From Symsagittifera roscoffensis (lineage: Eukaryota > Xenacoelomorpha > Acoela > Convolutidae): 64,000 nt of DNA. Both the position numbers and the translations under genes were made by a program. Of this stretch, positions 19,277-30,540 are shown piece after piece. The stretch spans positions 32,438,599 to 32,502,598 of the forward strand of contig NC_087063.1 of NCBI RefSeq assembly GCF_963678635.1, read 5' to 3'. The notes under the pieces are model-generated. The model did no database searches. It had not been told where the DNA came from and worked only from the letters and a program-made list of their open reading frames with translations. Every line of letters starts with the position of its first letter. Within the stretch, counting starts at the first letter, position 1.

Positions 19277-20449
19277 TTAGTCCTTACGATTTTTTGGTTA
19301 GCTTAACCTGGGTCTTTTTGTTCAGGGTTGGAGAGAAAAGTATATCGATTCCGGAGAAAGATTTTTTACTTTTTCGTGGCTAGTCTAAGTTAAGGTGTTA
19401 ACTTACTTAATCTTACTTAGGGGTAGTGATTGTGTTCAAAGATGGGAGAATAGTAAATCGATCCACAAGGTTCAGGTATAATTAGAACGCGAGTAGTTCG
19501 TTAGATACTATTTTAAAATTACTAAGTCTAAGATCTATCCTGAGTCTGTTAAGAGGAGGGTTCAAGTGAATAATGAATAACCGAAGTTCTTCACTGTTTA
19601 ACTTAATTTGAATGGTTAGTTTTATTTAAAAATTTCTATTAGTCCTGGGTCTTTTGGAAAGGTTGGATAGTGAATCGACGTTTGAGGTCGTTAGACACTT
19701 GCTAAGTGGGTGGGGAGAACAAAATTGTTCTTTTTGATCCAAGGATAGGCCTTGATGATCAGATTTTAAATTTAGTGAGATAGAAATTTTATAAAGATCC
19801 AAGGATAAGCCTTGATGATCTGATTTTTGAAATGAAGGAAATTTAAATTTAAAATGGTTTAAATTTATTTAATAAAAGATTTAGTTTTTTAATGATGTTA
19901 GTGAGCTTATGATTGCTGTTATGTTTAGGTGATGAAGCTGGAACAACAACATGATTTTTATTTACTAACAATTTATTGTCATGCTACTAACTTTTATTTT
20001 TATTTTCAATAAATATTTTTCAAATATGTTTTAAATAATACTGCAGAAATTAGGAAAACGATCTGAGATCTTTTTATCAATCGTTTTTGTACTTTAATAA
20101 TTTTGTTTAGCGCCTGAAATAATCATGAAGATTTCCTTCAAAATTTTATGTTTGCAAATGAAAATCTAAATTCATTGCTAATAAGATTCTAAATATAAAA
20201 GTTTGTGTTGGCTTTTGCCTTACAACCATGAAACTAATTGGTAAGTTTCTATGTAGTCGTATATCGTCTTTTGTCTGAGGTCTTTTTCCAATACCAGGTA
20301 GTTCCAGTATTGTGCGGAATTTTGGCTCTGATCTTTTGAGTCGTAGAGACATTTCAATTAAGTTATTATCGTGTAACATTTTGAAAATGTTTTGTCTAAT
20401 TTCTAATCTATTTTTGGTTAATTCTAAGCTATTAGAGTCTTAATTCTAA
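19277..20449 (-). other. Long leader of the 17.8 kb element
   Basis: About 1.2 kb between the primer-binding site and the first long open frame. It is mostly without coding sense apart from the short frame at 20146-20379. A 25-base direct repeat (19736-19760 and 19796-19820, one mismatch) lies here. A CTAG acceptor-like site near 19270 precedes the non-ATG frame downstream, so a spliced leader is possible. Confidence 0.5.
20146..20379 (-). CDS. Short leader ORF of unknown function
   Basis: A 77-residue frame starting at Met, rich in Lys/Arg, with a polar pattern (LRLKRSEPKF, GIGKRPQTKDD) less like random AT-rich translation than most short frames here. It is the first open frame after the primer-binding site, where a leader peptide or a first coding exon could sit. 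No family is recognised. Confidence 0.35.
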   Translation of the reverse strand: MLHDNNLIEMSLRLKRSEPKFRTILELPGIGKRPQTKDDIRLHRNLPISFMVVRQKPTQTFIFRILLAMNLDFHLQT

Positions 20450-20467
20450 GCTATTAAAGTCGCACCA
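20450..20467 (-). other. Candidate tRNA primer-binding site
   Basis: Two bases inside the 5' LTR the minus strand reads TGGTGCGACTTTAATAGC. TGG pairs with the CCA end of a tRNA, and this is where Ty3/Gypsy elements carry their primer site. Which tRNA would match cannot be settled by eye. A 21-base segment covering most of this site occurs twice in tandem (20419-20439 and 20441-20461). Confidence 0.6.
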
Positions 20468-20469
20468 GT

Positions 20470-20879
20470 TGAGTTAAGACCGAAGTGGTTAACTCATAGC
20501 GTAATTTCGGATAGGGTACACCGTCTGCTCGTCACGCTATCTTTTTTTCGGCCGGATAGATTCGTGCAACTTCTTAGTCTAATAACGATCCTAATCTTAC
20601 TCTTATATCTACTAGTCTCAGGGTGTTTAACTAGTCGCTGCTAGGCTCAATAGATCTACAGTATACTGGCTTCTTGCGGCAGCTGAAGTTCTCTTGGAGA
20701 GGCAACTAATTTCTAAGTTAAATTCAAATCTCTCTGGTGCTGAAATTACAAGTAATTTCAGCACTTACAAATAAGTGGGTTGTTAGTTAGATGGATTATG
20801 ATTGGTTAGTATTAAATATTTTACAGTGGTAAAATATCTAATTTATCCAATAATAAAATGTAGTTTAGATCAGGTTCCA
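20470..20879 (-). repeat. 5' LTR of the 17.8 kb element
   Basis: Direct repeat of 3041-3450. In the element's minus-strand reading this copy lies upstream and should contain promoter and transcription start. The same 13 bp inverted repeat is at 20737-20764. No canonical TATA box could be assigned with confidence. Confidence 0.93.
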
Positions 20880-20883
20880 AAAA

Positions 20884-23284
20884 CTTTGCAAAAAACTGCA
20901 TTTTTACTGCTTCAAAGTGTGACAAAATGAAACATCTGATCTCACTAAAATCTGACCGAAACGTTTGTATTTCAATATAATAAAAGGTACCAGAACCAAT
21001 GAACATTTTTTTTTTAAATTTGCACTAGTTGGGTTCCCCGACTTGCAGTAAATGGAAATTTGGAAGACGCGTTCACACCAAACTCATTTTAATGTCCGTT
21101 TTGTTAATTAGAAACACATAGGTTTATCATTTCAATGGTGCAGTCATTTTTTTCTTTGAATGAAGTTTTTTTTGGAGTTTACACTGCCCTTGGTCAACGA
21201 GTTAATATTCAAACGAGAGTAAATTGAGCAACGAGAGTCAACTATTTCATTTAATGAAAGAATACTTTTTAGTTTTAGTTGCTAATAGGGTTCTTTTGCC
21301 AGTATATTTTTTAAAAAATTGATATGGCTCCAACTTCATTTGCTTTAACAGTGCTAGAGAATCTCAATACACAGAGTCAAAGCGGAGGAGCGCACCACTT
21401 GTGATGTAAAATACATCTAATAAATACAGCGTAAGAATTTACTGCTAAAACAGCAACATATATTTCAGATTTATCAAAAAAACTGAAACGAAGAGAAGAA
21501 TGGGTAATAAAAGTTGTTTACGGGAAAAAGTCTGGTTCTCGATTACAAGACATTTGCTCTGTCAAGTGTAAACATGGATTCTTATCAATCAAACAAAAAA
21601 AACGTTTTTTTTTTCTTCAAACACATAATCAAAGCTAAACAAAGTTTGTACAAGTAGTGGGCTTTCTGACGGACATTTTGATTTCTATGTAGCTGACCAA
21701 CCAAAAGTTAAATGCAAATTATACTGAAGCTCTACAAAAAACAGAATTATAAATTTTCTGCATTAGAAAGTTCTGACATACTGACAAAATTGATGTGACT
21801 GGAGTTTGAATAAAAACGGAGGATAACCATAAATTTCAAACTTTTGGACCAAAGTTACGGAATTTCGGTTTGTAGCATTTTATTGAGTTTTGCGAAAATT
21901 CAAAGGACTCTTATGCAATTAAAATATTAAAGCCAAGCAAAGCTCTTCTTTCAGCGTTATACGTTGTTTGAGGGCAATATTAGCCGGAAACCCAAGTTTA
22001 TTTAAAAATTGTTATCAGTAAGAATTTTTGCCACTCAAAAAGTTACCTAAAATTAGAGAGAACGAGAATATCTAGTTTGTTCTTCAGAACGCCAGTGTTT
22101 CGTCCAAAAGCGAAATTTTTGTTAAAAAACGTCAAAAAAACAAAATCGAAAAAAATGGAGCTATGATTTCGTGTACTGAAGAGAGCCAACCAAAGCCTAA
22201 GTTTTTTTTACTCAGAAAATTATACGAAGAGAAACGAAGATCCACCTATTCAAAAAGTTTCGGAAGAATTTTGGAAATTAAGATGAAACCACAAAATTTG
22301 GATTACTTAATATCTAAAAAAACATGGCTGTCAGATGCAAGATATACGTGAAAATACAACGAATAAAATCGTTTTAAAGAAGGGAACAGACTCAATTATG
22401 ATCTACATAACTCAAAACAATAATAAAAAACCCATCTGGGAAGAACACTAAAAGAACCAACAAGCTGCATATCGAATGGTGCCTTCATGAGCAAACAATA
22501 AAGAATAAAGATTTTCAACTACCAAAAAACTTTCATCAAAAACCCGATATCACAAATTTAATGAACCCGTATAAAATGCAGAAGTGAATTTAGTTGACTC
22601 TTTTGACAATTCAAAATGTCCACAATTAATTTTTTGTCTAAGGCATAGAACTGGTTGAAAAAGGAACGAGCCCAATTTTAAGTTTTTTTGTTGTGGCTCG
22701 CCATTTTTTCTGTGTCGTAGCCTGAAATTAAGATTATTTTTTGAGAATCGTTTGACCACTGATATTTTCATTGATATTTAAGCATGGGTGCTGCCTTGTC
22801 ATTGTTTTAGTCAATAAATTCAATAGTTCACATATATGCAACTCCCTGATGTATCGGAACTTAATTTTGTCTCTTTCAGTTTTTGGAGACTGTTGTTCCT
22901 CGCATACTGATGCGGTTTTGCAGCATCAGCTTTTTTGTTTTTCAATTTCCACAAATTTGGTTTTAGTAGCAGTTCTATACATCAGTAAAGCATACTGATA
23001 AATTAGTTGATGTAAAATTTGTAAATGATAAGAAGTTGGTTTTGAGTAAATATTTGTCGCAAGTAGTTTATAATGAACGCATTTTGAGATGTTCATTTAA
23101 AGAATATTTTAAATATACAACCTGAAACTCAGTTTTTTATTCAAACAGAGACCAAGATAATTGGGGACGATTCTACATTTGAATTCATCGATTGGGTTGA
23201 TTTTTATCCAAATTTTATATTGATTGTTTTATTTTGGTTAAAAATTGATTTGTTTCAAGCCAACCAAAAATTAACACTTTCGAA
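20884..23284. other. AT-rich DNA without recognisable genes
   Basis: Only short frames (up to 75 codons) with no protein-like pattern. A GAGGAGCGCACCACTTG-like stretch near 21390 resembles the sequences at 44020 and 54980 and may belong to a dispersed repeat. No tRNA or long repeat seen. Confidence 0.5.
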
Positions 23285-24607
23285 TAATGTCGTTTTTGCG
23301 TCTTTACAACCATCGGCATGAAGGATTCCTTTTGAGTTCACACAAACATTCGGCAAATCGTGTACATAGATTGGAAAAACGGGGCCCCAAAACTGTACCT
23401 TGTTGAAATCCATAGGCGAGAGGTTGTGAACTAGATACCGTGTTCTCTACTACTACATACTAAAACGGATCTTTCAGATGAGTTGAATTCAAGTTTTTCG
23501 TGTTCCTCTTTAATCCATAGGCTCTACATTTCCTTACCAGAATTCCATAGTCAACAGTGTTGAAAGTTTTTGAAGTTCCAAGCATTGTACAAGTCTTTGT
23601 ATCTTTATTGCTACGAAAAGCCTAATAATTTCAGTTAATTCAGTGATTGCGTCAGCTGTAGCTCGCTTACTACAAAAACCAAACTGTTCATCAGCTACAT
23701 TTTCATAGTTTTGCATCAAAATTATCCGTCTAAACAAAACTTTTTCGAAAACTTGATGCCAGAGTTGGAATTAAAGTTATTGATCCACTTTTACGAACTT
23801 GTTGAATTTTTTCAATTTTCAAGCTGCTAGATAAACTGCAACCCAACAGTGAGTTATTAATTGGGATTGATATTCATTCAAAATTAACAGGATTCATTTG
23901 GTTAATAAGAAATTTGCTTTGCTCGCATTTGTCTTGACTCTCCTTGGCTTTAAGTCCCGTGATTGTGTTGCAAATTTCAATCACATTGATTTTTCCTCCA
24001 AACATTGTAGTTTTTGTTTCTTTTGTGTGAGCTAAATTTGCAGATAGCTTGTGCTCTTCAGATAAGTTTTCTCCAATTGATGGAAAATAGGAACTAAATT
24101 CTTCCGGGCACGGATATTTTTCTTATAAGTTGCTGAGTGTTGGTGATTTTTTTCTATAATTAAACTGGAAATTTCTTTCGTATTGGTTTTATAGCGGCAG
24201 TAATTACACAATTTCCAAATGTTCTAGGAATTTGGTCTCTTTTTATTTCATAAATTTATTCGAGAAACAATAATTTGCTTTCATTTAAAAAACCGTTTTC
24301 TAAACGTTTTCAAGGTCATTTCCACATTTTAATTGTTTCTACACTGCTCGGATTCATGGCATTTGTATGAAACGTCATTTGAATTGAGTAATGATCCGAT
24401 ATCTTAAGGGTCTCTAAACTCGTTTCTGCATATGGCGGTTAATTTTAAGACTTTGAAAAGTTCTAGATCAAATGTTCTAAGAGTACTCATCAGACTCGAC
24501 ACTAATTTGTTGTTCTTAGTCATGTCAATGTCGAAATCACCGCTGAGTTTATTCGTGTTTTTATTGCATTTTGATTGAAGCCAAGTTTTCAATAAATAAA
24601 AAAACAA
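23285..24607 (-). mobile_element. Non-LTR retrotransposon (LINE) relic with endonuclease and RT pieces
   Basis: On the minus strand, 24404-24607 contains LSGDFDIDMTKNNKLV followed by TAICRNEFRD, matching the GDFN block of the exonuclease-endonuclease-phosphatase type LINE endonuclease. Further on, 23534-23737 reads DEQFGFCSKRATADAITELTEII, the conserved QFGFR..RST.DA RT block. 23350-23420 shows QQGTVLGP, the RT motif usually preceded by Pro-Gln. The catalytic FADD box is decayed near 23300. The order endonuclease then RT fits Jockey/CR1-like clades. Many stops make it inactive. Confidence 0.7.
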
Positions 24608-26690
24608 ACTTTTCTGCTTTCATTTGTGGTGCTCAGTATAGTTTTGTAAGTACCAGGGAATTTTTTTATCGATTTTGATTTAAATTGTTTGTATTTGCAA
24701 TTTACCGTTTTTCAGTTTTTAAGCAACTCCATCTCTGATTTTTCAGAACAGAAACGAGTGCGGCCGCTTCACTTTCTCTTGAAAATCTGTTAGTCATCTT
24801 AATAGGGTGATGTTGTTCTATTGTTTACAGACCTGTTTTGACGTCGTCATTCAGTCACGTCTCTTTAAGTGCAATTACCTATGATGGCGTGTTCGTGATC
24901 AACATACCTACGAACTCATCAAAATTTAGATTCCTTGATTTTATATTCTGGAATAAACGGTTCTTAGATCTAATTTTCAAAGGGGTTTTGATTGGTGTTG
25001 CCTCAAGATTTTGATTTCTTCATTTTAATGATATTTTTGAACTTTTTTTTCCTTTTTACTAACATGTATTGAGTCTATTTAGATGAAAACTCATCACAAA
25101 ATTCCCTTGACTGGAAAAACATATGAAACAAGCCTCTTCGTTGAAATATTTATATGTTACGCCTGGTGTTCCAGTTATTCATTTAGGAACAGAGATGTCA
25201 AACGTTTGGCAAAACAGAAAACTGCAACACCAACCTCTTGTACAGTAGAATCAAAAATTGTTTCAAAATTTCATTCGTTTTTGCATTCAGAATTTAAACA
25301 AAAATGCAAAAGCAGAGAAGCTTGAAATTGTTTTTCTTCTTAAAGGAGAAACCGTTTAGAAGAAAATTGCAATGTATTTTTCTCAGAATACCTTAATGAA
25401 TTTTTTATATGAGTCATCCTTGGTAACTCCTCTCGATATTGCATTAGTTTTTTTCTTTCAGATAATCTTTTATGTTTCACATTTTTCGAATTAATGGTGA
25501 ATTGGGGTAGCAGAAAATTGCAAACAAATATTGAGTTCAAGGTTTATCTGATCCTTCTTTAAATCGTTAGGATGAGGCGGAGCACAAAATCGCAACACCT
25601 TTGATTTATTTACTCAAATGTCCGGGTGTAATTTTTTTATATAAGTGATAAAAACAAGCGACCAAAGTTTACCAGAAGACATGAGGATAGCTAATTTATA
25701 AAATGAGGATAGCCTTGAGATGCTTGAAACTGCATCGCCCAGATCAGCTGTTTGTTCCCATTGTTTCTGTGTTTTGCTTGAACATATTAGAAACAAAAAA
25801 ATATTATTTTTTCTCTATAAAATTTAAATGTACAGAGTAGATGAGATTTTCAATTGAATACGCTGACCGACCCACTATTTTCCCCGAAACTCAAATCGCA
25901 AAATTACGCCAAAACGTTTTTAACTCAAAAATAATTTCGAGAAACAAATTAGTGATGTCAGATCAAAATTCAGCAAAAAAACAACAAAAAAAAAACAACA
26001 AAAAAAACAATACATACAATTGTCTGTATAAATCAGAAGCAGTGTATCTTTGATCACTGCATCAGAATTTAAATACTTTTGATAAATAAATCAGTTTGGC
26101 ATGAAATTGCAGTCTCAGATTTTTCAATTCACATCAGTGTGTTCTCATTTCTCCATTGCATGCTTTTTTGACCAGGCGATAAATTTGCGTAGAGATGGTT
26201 GATACGGTGATACGTTCTTCATCTTTTATTTCTACAGCTGCCTTCTTTTTGGCAGTAACGTTTCGCCTCTCCATTGATCTGCTATCAATTTTTATCTGGT
26301 TTTTCAACATTTTCAATGGCTCCATATTTTTGTCTGGCTAGAGGATACTTATCATCTTATCATCTTTATTGCATTTAAATGTTACTACACGGTTATTCGA
26401 TGATCGTAAATATCCTAGGCTTCCTATCTCGTTTCGTGAGTTTGCTACTAGTGGAGGCAATCGTTCGTTAATGTAAATCATTCGACTAACTATTGGATTT
26501 TGTTTTTGAAATGCTCGTTTTTGTGCTTTTAGACAAAAAAAGCATTTTATTTTCAAAAATTTTAAAACCTAACCATCACAATGGGCATAATTTTGTGAAA
26601 AAAAATCCTATAACCTGGCACAACAAGATTAGTTTTCAGTTTTTCTTTTGAGATCCCATTGATTTTCAAATCCGACTGGAAAATTTTCAG
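24608..26690. other. AT-rich DNA without recognisable genes
   Basis: Probably includes the 5' part of the LINE relic, but I see no further conserved motif. Frames at 25083-25325, 26134-26325 and 26338-26556 have no recognisable pattern. Confidence 0.45.
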
Positions 26691-26696
26691 TAGCTC

Positions 26697-27350
26697 TCGA
26701 AAAAAAAATTGCATTCTAGTGAGAATGGAAGGAGGGTTTCCTGATAATCAAGCAAACCTAAGTTTAAAATAGGTCGGTATTTTTTTCAGTATTTCTGAGA
26801 TTCTCGTTCATATCATGCACAAAAATGTTTAGATCTCTAACCTCTTTTTCCATTTCATTCTTACCGGTTACCACTTTGTCATAAACTTGCTGAATTGCAT
26901 GCCACATGCCGAGTTAAAACATCATCCACAATCAACAACAGCAATTTCTATTTATCCAGACTCCACAATAAATAACGTAACTTTTGAAGAAAATAAAGAA
27001 CATGTGATACAATACTTGAAATGAGCATCTCGATCTGTTAAATAATAATAAAATTCTGTTGAAATAATCTGTTAAAACGATAAAAGCGTAATCTGTTAAA
27101 AGCTTAATCTGTTAAAAGCGTGATTTAGCGTAATCTGTTAAAAGCGTAATCTGTTTTTGTTAAAACAATAAATGGGAGATTTTGTGATTTAATAGCGTCG
27201 TACGAAGTCGAGTAGTTAATAATCAAAAAGATTTTCAACCAAATTTTTGAGGTTTTTTTTATTTCAAACGTTTTGTTAATAACTCGATTCGATGGCTTTC
27301 AGAAAAGTAAAACAGTTTTTTTTTGCAATTTGAAGCAATCAAGAAAGCGA
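26697..27350. repeat. Repeat A, copy 1
   Basis: Diverged direct copy of 27905-28470: shared blocks include the stretch around TTACCGGTTACCACTT (about 26865 and 28065), the following TGCCGAGTTAA block, and the GCGTCGTAC...GTCGAGTA block (about 27195 and 28303). Copy 1 has an inserted tandem repeat at 27066-27160. Confidence 0.75.
27066..27160. repeat. Short tandem repeat, about 16-base unit
   Basis: The unit GCGTAATCTGTTAAAA and close variants recur about five to six times. It is present in repeat A copy 1 but not in copy 2, so it expanded after the duplication. Confidence 0.75.
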
Positions 27351-27419
27351 CTGAATATATACTCAATATATACTCAGAATGAGATATATTCAATATTTTC
27401 AGAGTTCAAACTGTTTCGG

Positions 27420-27815
27420 CTCTCCGTGATGAGCTCTACAGCTCGTATGTTGGTCCTTTCCTAGAGGATAATTGGTCGTAACTAACTTTGTCTAATGGCG
27501 GAACTTTGATTTGCTCATATACTAAATCTAATAAAAACATCTAAAGGTAACTGTTTTATACAATTTGCTATGATTATATACATATAATCAAATTTTTCAA
27601 AAATGTCTATAAACGTTTTGTGTGGCTTGATTTTTCAACAATTCGCCCGCGGTACAAAAATGTTTGCAAAACAGTGTCTTTTCAGCAATTTAGGAGAGCT
27701 CAGAACATCTATTTGGCCTACCTTAAAAAAGGATTCATTCAGAAAACACGCTCCTCACTGGAAAAAATCTTATATCCACCCCTTTTATATATTAGGACGG
27801 TCCCAATTCTACGCC
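27420..27815. repeat. Repeat B, copy 1
   Basis: Diverged direct copy of 29605-29985. Matching blocks include the CTCCGTGATGAGC start, GAGGATAATTGGTCGTAA, and the AGCAATTTAGGAGAG block. It follows repeat A directly. Confidence 0.75.
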
Positions 27816-27904
27816 TAGTCTTTTGCGACTTGTTTTCAGGTCATGTTGTGACTAATTTCCAGATTATCGGGATGACTTCCGAGACTACTCCAACTCGAAA
27901 AATT

Positions 27905-28470
27905 TCAGTAGCTTTCGTAAAAAGTTGCGTTCTAGTGAGCATCACACGAGGGTTTCTCGATAATCAAGCAATCCTTAGTTAAAAATTGTACGGTATTTCT
28001 AAGTTTCTCGTTCATATCAAGCAGAAGTTTTTTAGGTCTCTAACACCTTTTCCCATTTCCTTCTTACCGGTTACCACTTCGTCATAAACTTGCTGCTGAA
28101 TTGCATGCCCCATGCCGAGTTAAGACATCATCCACATTCCCCAACAGTGACTTCTATTTATCCAGAGTCCACAATAAATAACTTAACTTTTAAATAAAAC
28201 AAAAAGATGTGATAAAATAATTGAAATGAGCAGATCGAGAATATTTTAGCGTAAATCACTTAAAATTTTGGTTAGATAAGTGGGAATTTTTGTGATACAA
28301 TTGCGTCGTACAAAGTCGAGTAATTAGCAATCAAAAAGATTCTCAATCAAAATTGCGAGGTTTTCCTTAACTCAAACTTTATGTTAATATTTCTATTCAA
28401 TGGCTTTCAGAAAATTAGACGTGTTTTTTTGCAACTTGAAGCGATCAAGAAAGCGACTGAACACTAGCTG
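27905..28470. repeat. Repeat A, copy 2
   Basis: Second copy of 26697-27350. Downstream of it, the shared sequence AGATATATTCAATATTTTCAG is found only after the inserted fold-back element (at about 29250), showing that the element inserted into this copy. Confidence 0.75.
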
Positions 28471-28492
28471 CTCATTGTTTCAATAAAATATA

Positions 28493-29226
28493 CAGTGCTG
28501 ATTTAAATTAACCGGACGAAACGCGTTAAACTTGAAATTTAAAACGCATTTTTCTCAAATTGGGTTGAGTTTAGGTGAAAGTTTACGAAGACAAAACTTG
28601 CTTAAAATTTTGGCAGAATTAATATGGTGTAATTTGTTTTGCCAAATTCGGGTCCGAAATTTTACCCCAAAAATGGGTCATTTTGGTTTTTCTTAGTTAA
28701 TCAAAATTTACGCCAAAAGTACCCAGTCAACCACAGACATAATTATATCAAAGTGAGTCACTTACGTAGCCCAACAAACTTTAAGAAGAGTTTAATCTCC
28801 AAAATGTTGTATAAGTTAATTTATTTTTGTTTGATAGACAAAAAAGTTCATTTTCACTACATAAAATACCAACTTTTTATTTAAACAATTTTTAAACAAC
28901 ATGCAATTTTTTTTTGGAGAAAACACCCTGCTTAAAGTTTGTTGAACTACGTAAGGGGCTCACTTTGATATAATTATGTCTGTGATGATTGACCGGGTAT
29001 TTTCGGCGTAATTTTTGATTAACTAAGAAAAGCCAAAATGACCCATTTTTGGGGTAAAACTTTGGGCCCGAATTTTGCAAAACAAATTACACCATATAGA
29101 TTCTGCTAAAATTCTAAGCAAGTTTTGTCTTCATAAGTTTTCACCTAAACTCAACCCAATTTGAGAAAAATGCGTTTTAAATTTCAAGTTTAACGCGTTT
29201 TGTCCGGTTAATTTAAATCAGCACTG
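28493..29226. mobile_element. Tc1/mariner-like non-autonomous fold-back element
   Basis: The ends CAGTGCTGATTTAAATTAAC are inverted copies of each other, and similarity extends about 310 bp inward from each end, so nearly the whole 734 bp element can fold back. TA flanks both ends (28491-28492 and 29227-29228), the target duplication of Tc1/mariner transposases. There is no transposase frame. The two similar frames at 28639-28884 (+) and 28892-29080 (-) are just the two inverted arms read on opposite strands. Confidence 0.88.
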
Positions 29227-29439
29227 TACTATATATATTCAAAATTAGATATATTCAATATTTTCAGAAGTGAAGCTATTTATTATCACAAAAAAATTGT
29301 TCTTATTGTCATGAAAATTGTAACTGTTTGCTTAAATTGTTATTTTGCCTCTTATTATTTGATGTTTGAAAGATAACTCTTTTTAAGTTAATTTTATCTA
29401 AGCTTTTTATTTTGTATAACAACAGTATTTTGAATTTTC

Positions 29440-29575
29440 ACGGGAGCGGTGGTGAAGTGGTTACGTATCCGCCTCTTAAGGACGGTTTAGATGTTCAAGG
29501 CTCATAATGATCTGTGCTCGTTGCTTGAGGGTGAGCCAACATTACCCTGCCTGGAAAAATAAATAAAAAATTGCC
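29440..29575 (+). mobile_element. tRNA-derived SINE
   Basis: A polymerase III A box TGGTGAAGTGG (about 29448) and B box GTTCAAGGC (about 29493) both match the consensus, spaced as in tRNAs. A tRNA-unrelated body and an A-rich AAATAAATAAAAAA tail follow. The acceptor stem does not pair, so this is a SINE rather than a tRNA gene. It lies between repeat A copy 2 and repeat B copy 2, where copy 1 has nothing, which fits a later insertion. Confidence 0.65.
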
Positions 29576-29604
29576 TGTAGTTTTTAGGAAGGGGCAGAAC
29601 AGCG

Positions 29605-29985
29605 GTTCTCCGTGATGAGCTGTACAGCTCGTACGTTGGTCCTTTCCTCGAGGATAATTGGTCGTAAGTAATTTTGTCTAATGGCGGATTTTTGATTTGC
29701 TCATAAACTAAATCTAACGAAAAAATCAAAAGGTAACTGCTTAATACAATTTGCTGTAATTATATATATGTCAAATTTTTCAAAAGTGCCTATAAACGCC
29801 TTGCGTTTTTCAACATTTCGCCTGCGGCACAAAAAAAGTTGGCAAAAACAGGGTCTTTTTAGCAATTTAGGAGAGTTCAGAGCATCTATTTGGCCTTCCG
29901 TAAAAAAAAGGATTCATTTTGAAAACATGCCCACCGCTCGAGAAAATCCTAGATCCGCACCTTTGTATATAATTTAGGACGGTCG
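29605..29985. repeat. Repeat B, copy 2
   Basis: Second copy of 27420-27815, diverged by many substitutions and small indels. Confidence 0.75.
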
Positions 29986-30344
29986 CGACTCTATGCCTAC
30001 TCATTTTCAACTCCAACCGAACATTTTTATTGCCAGATTAAATTAGCAAAATCAAAATCCTGACCAGACCCTAAGTTTTCGGTCACGTAATGACATGTGT
30101 ATTCAGACGGTCGCGGTTTTGAAAATCTGAAAATCAGCCGCTGACACAGTCGTGGTTAAAGAAACAAAATCATAGCAGAACTAAGTGTCCTAAATTTTTC
30201 GTAAATCGAAACAGAGATCTCGCTGTTTAACCTTATGCCAAATACAATTTAATTTTCGGAAAATTAACGGCCTGTTTTTGTCAAAGTTATATGAATGGAA
30301 GAAAAAAAGATAACAAGTTCTTTGATAACCAACCGACATTTTCT

Positions 30345-30540
30345 TCATAGTCGTCTCTACACTCTCAATTCTGCTGGAAATATTGATCAAACCGCTTGCA
30401 AGATGATAGAGGTTTTCGGACAAACGATTGTTGTTTCCGTCGTCAACTCGACTAGCGCTCAACTGTTTAGCCTCGAGTGACGTTAGGCTTGAGCGGAGAT
30501 GATTTGTTTCATCGGATAATGAAATTGTCAGAAACATAAG
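30345..30540 (-). CDS. Possible exon with coiled-coil-like sequence
   Basis: The first 65 residues of a 115-codon minus-strand frame show a heptad-like pattern of Leu and polar residues (LRSSLTSLEAKQL, then LASGLINISSRIESVETTMKK) and fewer AT-driven residues than nearby frames. After that the frame turns into Phe/Asn/Lys-rich sequence typical of non-coding DNA, and a GT (TCG|GTTGGT) occurs at the change, so it could be one exon of a host gene or of a LINE ORF1. No partner exon was found. Confidence 0.25.

Larger units (their letters stand above)
3041..20879 (-). mobile_element. 17.8 kb LTR retroelement with gag, pol, envelope-like and accessory frames
   Basis: Two direct 410 bp repeats (3041-3450 and 20470-20879) start TG and end CA. 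They are flanked by AAAA on both sides (3037-3040 and 20880-20883), a 4 bp target duplication of the size Ty3/Gypsy integrases make. Between them, on the minus strand, come a leader, gag-like frames with a CCHC knuckle, protease, a partial RT, integrase with DD35E spacing, an envelope-like region with a membrane anchor, and accessory frames. This is the layout of an env-bearing Gypsy element (errantivirus-like), but it is unusually long. The LTRs differ at about 12 positions by eye, so the insertion is not very recent. Stops, frameshifts and a pol deletion show that this copy cannot act on its own. Confidence 0.93.

Noticed and set aside
27040..27170. Possible CRISPR-like array because of regularly spaced short repeats
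   Set aside because: Units are contiguous without unique spacers; a simple tandem repeat in an animal genome.
28639..28884. Similar 81- and 62-codon frames on opposite strands (28639 + and 28892 -)
   Set aside because: They are the two inverted arms of the TA-flanked fold-back element read in mirror image, not a gene pair.
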